Assembly (NCBI GenBank): GCA_026874595.1
Contig: CM049306.1
Coordinates: 66,594,019 to 66,658,018, forward strand
DNA: 64,000 nucleotides
Direction: 5' to 3'
Source: Sipunculus nudus
Taxonomy: Eukaryota; Annelida; Sipuncula; Golfingiida; Sipunculidae
Shown in pieces: positions 11,410-21,336 of the stretch. Position numbers and translations under genes: made by a program. Under the pieces are notes generated by a model that searched no databases, was not told where the DNA came from, and saw only the letters and a program-made list of their open reading frames with translations. The first letter of the stretch is position 1. The number at the start of each line of letters is the position of its first letter.

Positions 11410-11553
11410 TTTTTAAAGAGGTACGCCCTCTGCGTTTTTTTCGAGGTACACCTCGGCGACAAAGTGTTTTTAAAGAGGTACGCCCTCTGCGTTTTTATCG
11501 AGGTACAACTCGGCGATAAATATAGTGTTTTTAACGAGGTACGCCCTCTGATG
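11410..11553. repeat. 60-bp tandem repeats with two hairpins per unit
   Basis: Two and a half copies of a ~60-bp unit. Each has GAGGTACGCCCTC (arms GAGG and CCTC) and, about 15 bases on, CGAGGTACACCTCG or its variant (arms CGAGGT and ACCTCG). Short palindromic tandem repeats near an element end are described for Helentrons and their non-autonomous relatives, so this is a candidate 5' subterminal region of the transposon. Confidence 0.75.
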
Positions 11554-13193
11554 TGATGAGTGTGATGAGACTTGTTTTTTATCAAGGTTAAGTTTCCTCA
11601 GATGAAATGGGAGATGGGTAGATGAATGAAAATGAGATGATTAACGAACATGAAACAAGGAACAGCACCTGAAAAAAAAACCCTCCATTAGAAAGTGTAT
11701 ACTCCACAAAACCTAGAAATTCAATCTTGTATAGGGTTCCGTGAAAAGCAATTAAATTACAACACTGAAGTCTTGAGAAGCATTATCACACTCATTGAAA
11801 CTTCACTATTGCACTATTACCGATTTCTGGAATATCATTTATTCTGGATACCTTTTTTTACCATGAACGATATTTGATATTGACAACAGGTTAGTCCAGA
11901 TGTTCACAGATAGGACAATTTTATTTTAAAATCATTACGCGTTCTTTTTCAAAGGAATGATTTATTATGTTACTTACCAAAGTACATCCTTAAGCAAACC
12001 ATGGAAAACCTGTAAATAGATCCAAAAATATAAATAAAACATGCATATCATTTGTAATACTACTATCCTGGTTGACGGTGACTAACAATTTTATTTTGAA
12101 CTATCACTATTATTACTCTTATACATGACAATACAGTAATTAAAAAAATAATAATCTATATTGCGACAAAACATTTTGTATACAAATAAGAACCCCCCGA
12201 ATCCGGTTCTGACGTTACAGGTACCTAGGAGGTATTATCATATATAACAAAACATTAACCAGTAAACGACGTAGTATCACTAAACCACACACGCCCAAGC
12301 TCTAAAAGATACTCTGTGCCCATTTAATCTGGGTTGTAATTAATATGGTCTACATTCTCATCTAAACAACATAAATACTAATTGTCTATTTATATGTTAT
12401 GAATAAAGCACATCTGTGTGTGGCCATATTAACATATACCCATTAAAAAAGTTTGAACATCAACGCAAAATTGAAAAAATTAATCAAACGATGTGTCACG
12501 TGACAAACCAAAACCTCTGACACAACGGCTGAATGTAAGAAGCATAAATGATAACAGTTATATAATAATTATTATATAATAGTGTAAAATGTGACATTTT
12601 AACCAATTTAAAGATTAAACAGCGGTCACTGGGTGTGGCATCATTTGATACAATTAAGAAATTACTGATTTGCCTCTAATGAAGACTGATAGCCATAGAA
12701 GTTCCATGGATATATAGTTGGGGATAAGTATAAAATATAGTTTTGGATAAGTATAAAATAAAGGAAATAAATCCTACAATACTGTCATTTTTGACGGGTC
12801 AAGAACCCATTTTTTAATAAATGAACACAGCTGATATACATATGACTAAGCTTCCAGTTACATATCGCTCATCTGCCTCACCATGACGTAAAGCTTAACG
12901 TTACATATTTTCTCATTAACTGGTCTTTCATTACAAAAAGAAAATACAATTCGCTTCACATAACGTAAGCAATGACACATAGCTTCACCTGCTGGTGAAT
13001 ACCAATAACATGACACTCGCATAATCCCTAAATATCTCTGCAAAACTTTATATTGTCAGCTCTACTGGTTCATGAATGATTTGGTAATAGATGTGATAAG
13101 ACTGTAAGGGTGTTATCATTTAAACTAAGTAGCCTATTCCCTTCCCTTAATATCCATAATCAACTAACAATAATGCATTACATAGCAATATTT

Positions 13194-13195
<2 letters not shown>
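11554..13195. other. no recognisable gene
   Basis: AT-rich sequence with short low-complexity tracts. No supported coding region, RNA gene or clear repeat. Confidence 0.6.

Positions 13196-13234
<39 letters not shown>
13196..13234. repeat. (TA)n microsatellite
   Basis: Alternating TA grading into CA. Confidence 0.95.
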
Positions 13235-13243
<9 letters not shown>

Positions 13244-13833
13244 CGATTAACCGAAATATAAAACACTAACTTGTTCAAAGAATAACTGCAAAACAAAACA
13301 ATTCCTGCCCCCGTGAACAAGCTAAATCAACATCCAAACTGTCAATCGATTATCAACCTGATATAAAGCTTACACCACACCAACACTTTTTAAAAAATCA
13401 TCTAAATCATTGTAACCCCCCCCCCCTTGAATAAAATTTAATTTGCCAGAACCATACAAGAGTTTACTAAAACACAAGATTGTATTCTACCGTTTTTTTT
13501 TCGATTTACATTACAGACGATATTTAAGATACATTTTCCCAAAATAATGTTACTTTATAGTCCAATGAAGCATTCCGTTAAAATATCCGACTCGTAACGC
13601 ATAATTAAAATATCAATTTTCCAAATTCAGTGTTCCGCTTCAAATTTCGCTGGTATACTTAAAAGTTTTATTATATATATATTTATATATATACATATAC
13701 AATCAAACAATATTTAATCCATCACATGTACATAAAAATACACATATTCAAACATATATATATATATATATACACATAATTCATTTTATTGTTACAGTAA
13801 TAAGAAACCAGATACCCATCTTGCATGCGAACC

Positions 13834-14125
13834 TACGGTGGCTGATTTAGGACACAGAAAAAAAAAATATTTATCTCGAGATCTCTCGACATAGAATTTC
13901 GCAAAAAAAAAATTTTGAGGAAGCAAAAAAAAATTTTTTTAGGAAGCAAAAAAAAAAAATTTTAGGAAGCAAAAAAAAAATTTTTTTAGGAAGCAAAAAA
14001 AAAAATTTTAGGAAGCAAAAAAAAATTTTTAGGAAGCAAAAATATTTTAGGAAGAAAAAAAAAATTTTTTAGGAGGCAAAAAAAATTTTAGAAACGAAAA
14101 AAAATTTTTTAGGAAGCAAAAGTAA
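13834..14125 (+). repeat. left terminal inverted repeat of the foldback element
   Basis: Outer unique part (TACGGTGGCTGATTTAGG and the ATCTCGAGATC segment) followed by about nine AGGAAGC-A-tract-T-tract repeats. Confidence 0.85.
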
Positions 14126-15342
14126 AAATTATCTTTCGAGATCTCCAGATAAAATGTCACACTTGTACGAACCATTCGAAGCTGAATTGACATAAAACAA
14201 AGCAACCTTATGGGGACAGTATACGTTAAGAGTGCTTACTATTGCAATTATAAAACAAAGACCATGTATACTGTGTTTAACTGAACGGTAATACAATATA
14301 ATTAATTTAAAATCAATCAAGTTTGTATATCCCCTGAGATAAGACGAGTTGAAGAAAAGTTCAATATAAAATCAATATTTAATTATTCATATCCGTAAGG
14401 AAGATGTCAAAGCCTAAAGAATCTGAAACATTCTACCTGAACGGCGGATTCGGAGCCATGTCTGTTAAATCACTCAAATAGAAATGTTTAGGCCTGCATG
14501 CATGCATTGTGGGTACCTTATTATTTTAAGAATACAAACAAATATGAGCTTCTTATAGAAACACGCTTTTTGTAAAATTTCTTTCAGCTTTTGTTTTATT
14601 GAAATGGTGTGTTGTTTTGTTGAAAATATATTAGACCATCATAAATTAAAATATGCTAAAACTGATTACTGTGTTTTCTGGTAGGTACGCTGGGGGGGGG
14701 GGGGGGGCGTTGCTTCAGCCCCTAAAGCCCAAGTCTTGATCCACTATAGCTCTTACTATAGCTCAGATTAATTTAATCAACCTATCTTCATAAATGTTTT
14801 ATATTCATAAATAAACGGTTTAAAATTTCGATCATCTCTCATCATGATTTTTCTTCAGCAAAATGCTCTGCTTTGGTCTTAAAGTCGCTATTCACCTGCC
14901 TTATTTATAGAATCTTTGTAATACAGGCTAACTCTGCATATAAAGTGAAAGTAATCATAAACATAATCTAGGTAAACATAATCTATTAACCTTTCATAAA
15001 AATGAGCCAATGCCATTGGTAAAGGCGCGTGCCTTGGTCTATATCCACGTTTTTTTATAACATGGGTCGGGGGGGGGGGTGCAAAAATTGCCACCGATCG
15101 TAATAGAAAGACGTCCGGCAGAAACATCTGGCTTCAATTCAGAGATTACAGATTTCTGAAAATGACAAATACTGCATTGCTTCACATGCTCTAACGAATA
15201 TCAACTAGTGATCTTTCAATAACTCGGTTACATGTTTTAATCTGTATGTTAACACTTGCTCAAGTGCCTTGTATACAAGTAGCCTGTAGATAAAATGTTT
15301 ATACGTCAAAGTGGCGTTATAAGACCCATTCCCAGCTGGGGT

Positions 15343-15623
15343 TTCTTCCTAATTTTTTTTTTTTGCTTCCTAATATTTTTTTTGCTTCCTAAAATTTTTT
15401 TTTTTGCTTCCTAAAAATTTTTTTTTTGCTTCATAAAATTTTATTTTATGCTTCCTAAATTTTTTTTTTTGCTTCCTAAAATTTTTTTTTGCTTCCTAAA
15501 ATTTTTTTTTTGCTTCATCAATTTTTTTTTTTGTTGCGAAATTCTATGTCGAGATCTCGAGATGTTATCTCGAGATCACGAGATAATATTTTTTTTTTCT
15601 GTGTCCCTAAATCAGCCACCGTA
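15343..15623 (-). repeat. right terminal inverted repeat of the foldback element
   Basis: Reverse complement of the left arm: about nine GCTTCCTAAAA-T-tract repeats, then GCGAAATTCTATG, the ATCTCGAGAT palindromes and the outer sequence. Confidence 0.85.
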
Positions 15624-15947
15624 CGAACCCGTAATTATACACGACTATAAATAATAAACGTTCAAATATAGTTATCTAAACATATGGTGAAATCCATTAG
15701 ATGTAATCGAGACAACCAAAACTACCCCCTAGAACATGTTTTTTCTATATTGTTTATTGAAATAAAAATTTCACAACAGTATGTATGTATATATATATAT
15801 ATATATATATATAAATATATATACAAATGACCAAAAACAAATCCATCACGTGCTTACAATTACAAATGTTCAATCATATATACATACAAACTGCTTTATT
15901 GTAACAGTAAATATAAAAAATGCATCGATCTTGAATTCTACTAGTAC

Positions 15948-15985
<38 letters not shown>

Positions 15986-16245
15986 CCGCATATATACATC
16001 TGAATGTAAATAATAATTTCTAAACATATGCTTAAAATAATTATATATAATCGACACAACAAAAACTATCCTATAATTTTTTTTGTATCCTTGACTAAAA
16101 TCTGATTTTTACCATGATATTTATATACAAAGGATATACAATCCATCACATTTGCATACAAATACACGTATTCAAACATATACATACAAAATTGCTTTTT
16201 TTTGTTACAGTAAAAACAATACCTTGATCTTGAAATAAACAAATA

Positions 16246-16282
<37 letters not shown>

Positions 16283-16495
16283 GCATATGATATACATATA
16301 CAAAGGCATCCGGGCACGTAAATATACATGACAATCATAATAAATATCCAAATAAAGATATCTAAACAGATGCTTAAAATAATAATATGTAAACGACCCA
16401 ACCAAATCTACCCTAACACATGTAAATGAATAAGAAAGCCCATACTGACATCCCAGTGTTTAAAGTATAAGGGGGGGGGGGGGGGCTGGTAAAAA

Positions 16496-16670
16496 GCTCG
16501 GTTCTCTCCTCTGACTGCTGTTCGAATCGGTGGTTTTCTCCGATTACTCCGGTATGCTCCACCTCGCCCTCATCTTCATCCATTTCTCCTTCCATATGAA
16601 GACAGCGCTTCTGGAATCTTAACTGTTGCAGCTTAATACATTGCTGATCGAGCCACATCGTATCGGATAC
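16496..16670 (-). CDS. possible coding exon, unknown product
   Basis: On the minus strand a stretch of more even base composition than its surroundings is open for about 60 codons. It begins MWLDQQCIKLQQLRFQKRC and continues through an acidic segment (EGEMDEDEGEVE) before running into a poly-C tract. It has no match I can name. It lies downstream of the candidate minus-strand promoter at 17.57 kb, but I cannot show convincing splice sites. It may equally be chance. Confidence 0.2.
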
Positions 16671-16763
16671 AAGCACATAAAATCTATATGCAGGCACACG
16701 AATGCAAAAACATGGCCGATTAAGTAATAAAAATATCTGCAAACAATATACATACATACACAT

Positions 16764-17530
16764 TTAACATTTAAAGAAAATTAAACTTTCAAATTAAATA
16801 TTCTGCTTACGAAATAAATCAAACTGATTATTATACATAAACCGAATAGATTTCCACACATAATAAATGCTCGCCCACCTGTACTCAAGTATATACACAT
16901 GTACGCATATATTTATATATATATATACATGAACCCAATCTATTATTAAAAGAAATTGCCCGCACATATATTGGCCTTAAAAGTGATTACCTTTAATTTA
17001 AATAAAAAAAAAAAATATGTGAATAAACCAACTTGACATAGAGACCATAAACTAAATTAAATGTCAAAACAAACCTCTGAAACCATAAATAAACCACAGC
17101 CGGAACCAACTATGATTTTAACAAATAAATTTGCTTTGCTCAAGATCTAAAATGGAATCATCCACCTATCCAGAAACTGAAATAAAGTCAATTGCATCCG
17201 TGAAACTGATGAAAGTAAAGAAACCCCGTTAGCTGAAATCCAAACAATGACATATGCGGGCAGACATAAAAACCCGTACATTAACACTACAATATTCATC
17301 AAAACGCTAAACAATTGTATGCCTACATACCAAACATTACCTAAAAGTTATTCGTTTACTTACGATGGCTTTCCGCAAACGTCAAACATTTCACAAAGTC
17401 CACACATACAACAATCTTTTATTTCACCTTGCCAGTAATCTCAACCGTCTCAAATTTTTAAAACCATCCGAAGCCTAATACCTATTAGACAGGTTAACCA
17501 AATGTATTTCCCGAAAAATACAATTTCTGT
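16764..17530. other. no recognisable gene
   Basis: AT-rich sequence; if the promoter at 17.57 kb is real this would be intron. Confidence 0.5.
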
Positions 17531-17538
17531 ATACTTAC

Positions 17539-17597
17539 CAGAGGTCAAGGTCTCTCGCCGCAAAAGGAAGATGGCGGTGTGAATACCCTAATATATA
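17539..17597 (-). promoter_or_regulatory. candidate minus-strand core promoter and short first exon
   Basis: In minus-strand order: a TATATAT string (17597-17591); about 25 bases later CGCCATCTTCCTTTT, which combines a YY1-type site (AAGATGGCGG on the plus strand, 17568-17577) with a pyrimidine tract like the start of terminal-oligopyrimidine mRNAs; then about 30 bases of leader; then CTG followed by GTAAGTAT, a strong splice donor (GTAAGT at 17538-17533). This arrangement is common in housekeeping and ribosomal-protein genes. No downstream coding exon was securely identified. Confidence 0.35.
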
Positions 17598-18480
17598 GAT
17601 CTCTACATAACAAATCCTTGGTTTGACTGTAATTACAAGATCCCAAAAGTCTCACTGCCTCACACAGAAAAGGACAATAACTATAAATATTCAATGTTAG
17701 TAGTAATATTTTTTTTATTCTGTTTAGAACACCGAAATCTGATTTAAACACATTAAACAATTAAACAATCACAAGCACATGGATCTCATTGACGCCTGAT
17801 CGTCTTCTTTTCGTAAACCAGTACTTGGTAAAATCCAAACTCCAACTCCAGGATGGAACCTCACAGTAATGGTCACCGGATAAGGATTATCACAGCAGTG
17901 AACCTTGTGGCATACGTGTAATTGTTATTAAACAAAAGTCCATACAATATATATATATATTAGCAGTTGTGTCGGCTCCGGTGATTATTGCTGTAATAAT
18001 AATTGTATAAGCACTAGAAGTCGCGTTCCGTGTTTTACCAACTACCTTCTATAACAGGCACCTGGACTTGCTGAAACGCGGGAAGTGAACGGGCCGTCAC
18101 GCTTCACTGGTTGCACCTGCAATCTGGTGACACGCGATGGTCGGAACCGTTTGAACTTTAAAGTACCACATGCAACAAATTTATAGCGGCAACGACGGAT
18201 CTTTGGCACTAATCTAACTTAAATTCACTAGTTCCCTGGTAAAATCTAAATGTAGTCAAGAATAAAATCTAAATTACCTCAGAATACACCATCGAAAAAC
18301 GTAAAAACCCTATTTCTCTCAACATTATTTCCAGTGGTATTAAGGAATCATTCACGAGTCTTTTACCTGTACTGAAGCAGTATGATTCGTTATGAAGTTG
18401 CTGGAATTTTTCATCATATAAACTGAATGGTTTATACATGTATTTAATAAATCTGGTTAATCAACATAAGAATTTGTCAC
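17598..18480. other. no recognisable gene
   Basis: Includes a more GC-rich stretch at about 18040-18180 that could belong to the upstream part of the candidate promoter, but no coding region is supported. Confidence 0.5.
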
Positions 18481-18486
18481 ACTTAT

Positions 18487-18532
18487 GGGGGGGGGGGGGG
18501 GCTAGTGACCCCTCCTTTATGGCCGGTCAGTT

Positions 18533-18584
<52 letters not shown>
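18487..18584. repeat. poly-G tract and (TC)n microsatellite
   Basis: About 15 G (18487-18501), then a pure TC run (18535-18584). Confidence 0.95.
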
Positions 18585-18586
<2 letters not shown>

Positions 18587-18849
18587 GCAAGCATGCATGC
18601 ACACCCCCCGTCTGTCTGTCTTTCTGTCTCTCTTATTTCCATTTCCGGCAAGCGCGTGACCTCTGGTCATTGCTTGCCGGAAATCTTCAGACAGATATAC
18701 TGACTTTGTGAGACAAGATTGACACCAGATGACTTAACCTAGTTATGGAGAAGATTCAAAGGAAGAAAATGAGTTATAATTTATGTTATTTAGATTTAAA
18801 GTTTTGGAGGTATGGCGAATTTATGATATACTTGGGAGGCTCGACTGTA

Positions 18850-18863
18850 GCGCCCTCTAGCGG
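18850..18863 (-). promoter_or_regulatory. CTCF-like motif, reverse orientation
   Basis: CCGCTAGAGGGCGC on the minus strand matches the published CTCF core CCDSNAGRKGGCRS at all positions. The same word is at 60902-60915 in the duplicate. Binding is not shown; the word belongs to the repeat unit. Confidence 0.35.
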
Positions 18864-20879
18864 ACATATTCCGAAGACGACAAATGCGTTTCGTATTATT
18901 AGTGTATGACATGAGATGTCCCAGTTTCAAAAGGATTCTGTCAAAGCTGTGGCCTGTAGAATGCTATATGTAAGGCGTAAGAACCAGCAAGCAGGCGACT
19001 TTGAGGATAACGGACAAACAGTTGGACACACAGACAAAGTGACAGGAGATTGAAACCAGATGCCTTAGTCAGGTTTTGGAGAAGACTCAAAGGAAGAAAA
19101 TAAGCTATAGTTTATGTAACTGAGGCTTTGGGTGTAGAGATATGACCAATACTATGGTGTGTGTGAGGGTCGTGTGCATTGCCCACTAGACATAAGATGT
19201 AATAGTTTCAAAAGGATTCCGTCAAAACTGTGGCGATGCTATGTGTGAGACGCAAGAACCAGCAAGCAGGCGAATTTGAGGACAACTGACAAACAGACGG
19301 ACACACTGACAAAGTGACTCAAGATTGAGTCCAGATGATTACTCCAGGTTATGGAGAAGACTCAAAGGAAGACAAAAGCTACAGTTTATGTAACTGAGGT
19401 TTATAGTTTTGGAGATATTGCCAAAGCATGATATTCGAGAGGTTCGAGTTCAGCGCCCCTAGCGGCCATATCCGGAAAATGAAAAATTGATTTCGAGATA
19501 TTAGTGTAAGAATTAAGATGTAATAGTTTCAAGAGGATTCTTTCAAAACTGTGGCCTGGAGAATGCTATATGTGAGACGCAAGAGCAAGCAGGCGAATTA
19601 GAGGACAACTGACAAACAGACGGACACACTGACAAAGTGACACAAGATTGAGACCAGATGACATTACCAGTTATGGAGAAGACTCAGAGGGAAAACCTAA
19701 GCTATAGTTTATGTAATTGAGGCTTTGGGTTTTAGAGATATGGCCATAGTAATGATATGTGTGTGAGGGTCGTGTGCAGCGCCCCCTAGCAGCCATATTA
19801 AAAAAAATGAAAAAACAATTTCGAGATACTAGTGTAGGACTTATGATATGTCGGTTTCAAAAAGATTCCTGCAATAATGTGGCCTTTGGCGCAAGATGAA
19901 TGAAATCTCGAAATATCTCTATTCACGAGATATTTTACGAGATACTGCAAGACTTGTAATAAAATCTTGTAGTACTAGTTGAATGCTACCTGATGCAAAA
20001 AAACTAGATCACTCTAGCTTTAAAACTGACAAAGTTAGAAAAATAAGACCCCATTTTTTCGAATATCATGACTTTTCCCCAAAAATTTGTAACCATGGTT
20101 ACGGCAAATGTGAGTCAGCTACACACCAGATGACAGGCCTTGGAATGACGATTAAATTAGCTATTGTTGAAGTAGATACGACTAACAGTTACAAAGAAAT
20201 GAAGAAAAAAGAAGTTTGAGAAGTTTTGGCGACCTTGACCTTGACCTTTGACCTATTTTAACCAAAATCAATAGGGCACCTAGAAAATTTGTTTTTCATC
20301 ATCCCTGTAAGTTTCAAGGTTATTGTGGCAAAATTGTGGTCAGGAGAGTGATGACAAACAAACAGACAAACAGACTAGACGACCATAGGTCGAGAACTTG
20401 CCGGAACTAGAAATAAGAAAGTCAAACTAACAGACAACGAGCAGCTGAAAGGCAGGGAACATTTGGAACTGGTCAATTGAACAACCTCTATTGTTTGGGA
20501 GAAAGATGCATATCTTCATGTGGTTATGTTGATTTTCAAAAGTCACAGACAAGTCGCAGTGAGAGACGGAAAAAACTCCAGGTGAAGGTCATGTACTCAT
20601 GCCATAGAGAATTGATAGCATGAATAAAATAAGCCAGAGTCTATTCGAATAAATCTTCATATTTTGAAATTCAAGAATTGTAACCTATATTAGGTCACCA
20701 TGGTAAGGGAAAGAATATGACAGAGTCACCAAGACGATCAACGCATTATATCTAGTTTCAGATGCTGCAATCAAAATTGTGACACAGTTTATAGTTTTGG
20801 AGATATTTTACAATAATGATTACTGCAGTGCCATCTGGTGGTTATTTTCCAAAATGATAAAAGTAAGCTTCGAGATATA

Positions 20880-20979
20880 TTATTATTTTGTTTATATTAT
20901 TTTTGTTATTATTATTGATATTATTATTATTATATATATATTAATATATTATAATAATAATTGTTATTATTATTATATA

Positions 20980-21026
<47 letters not shown>

Positions 21027-21034
21027 TATATATA
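20880..21034. repeat. (ATT)n / (TA)n microsatellite
   Basis: Long run of ATT triplets with TA-rich interruptions; the corresponding tract in the duplicate is at about 62655-62800. Confidence 0.95.
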
Positions 21035-21336
21035 TTTAACCGCTACCCCCGATTGCAAACCGGTTATCCGTCCCTTATTTGACACACCCCACTGCAAAAC
21101 CGGGAATACGTCCGTGATAAAATAGTTGTGATTGTGTTTACCAGCAACACAATCTCTGCATTTAGTAACATTTTGGGGGAGCCTCTCTCTTTGTTTGTTT
21201 AAAGGGATTACCCTTTAGAACAGGTCATTCAGCTCTCAATGCAGGGAAATCATCAAAGTGCGTCTATACAAAGCATGAAAAAGAGGCCACAACCAAAAAC
21301 ACAGGTGGGATCAATCCCAATTGTGTCGTTTCACGG

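Larger units (their letters stand above)
13834..15623. mobile_element. foldback-type DNA element with repetitive terminal inverted repeats
   Basis: The left end begins TACGGTGGCTGATTTAGG and the right end finishes with its reverse complement (CCTAAATCAGCCACCGTA). Each arm of ~280-300 bp then has a poly-A/T-flanked CTGTG/CACAG, a palindromic ATCTCGAGAT segment, CATAGAATTTCGC, and about nine copies of a ~22-bp repeat AGGAAGCAAAAAAAAATTTT. The 6-bp sequence CGAACC lies directly outside both ends (13828-13833 and 15624-15629) and is the likely target-site duplication. The 1.2-kb interior (about 14130-15340) has no transposase-like frame, so the element is non-autonomous. Confidence 0.85.
13670..16420. 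repeat. ~300-340-bp AT-rich tandem repeat, interrupted by a foldback element
   Basis: The landmark ATCCATCAC occurs at 13718, 15841 and 16141, each followed by a similar string ending in TTGTAACAGTAA or TTGTTACAGTAA. A second landmark, TCTAAACATATG or TCTAAACAGATG, occurs near 15677, 16019 and 16358. Most copies contain a (TA)n run (15786-15813, 15950-15982, 16250-16277). Removing the foldback element restores a spacing of about 327 bp between the first two copies, so the element inserted into an existing array. Confidence 0.8.

Noticed and set aside
11541-11575. Second hammerhead-like CTGATG/GATGAG string
   Set aside because: No GAAA core strand and no pairing stems follow.
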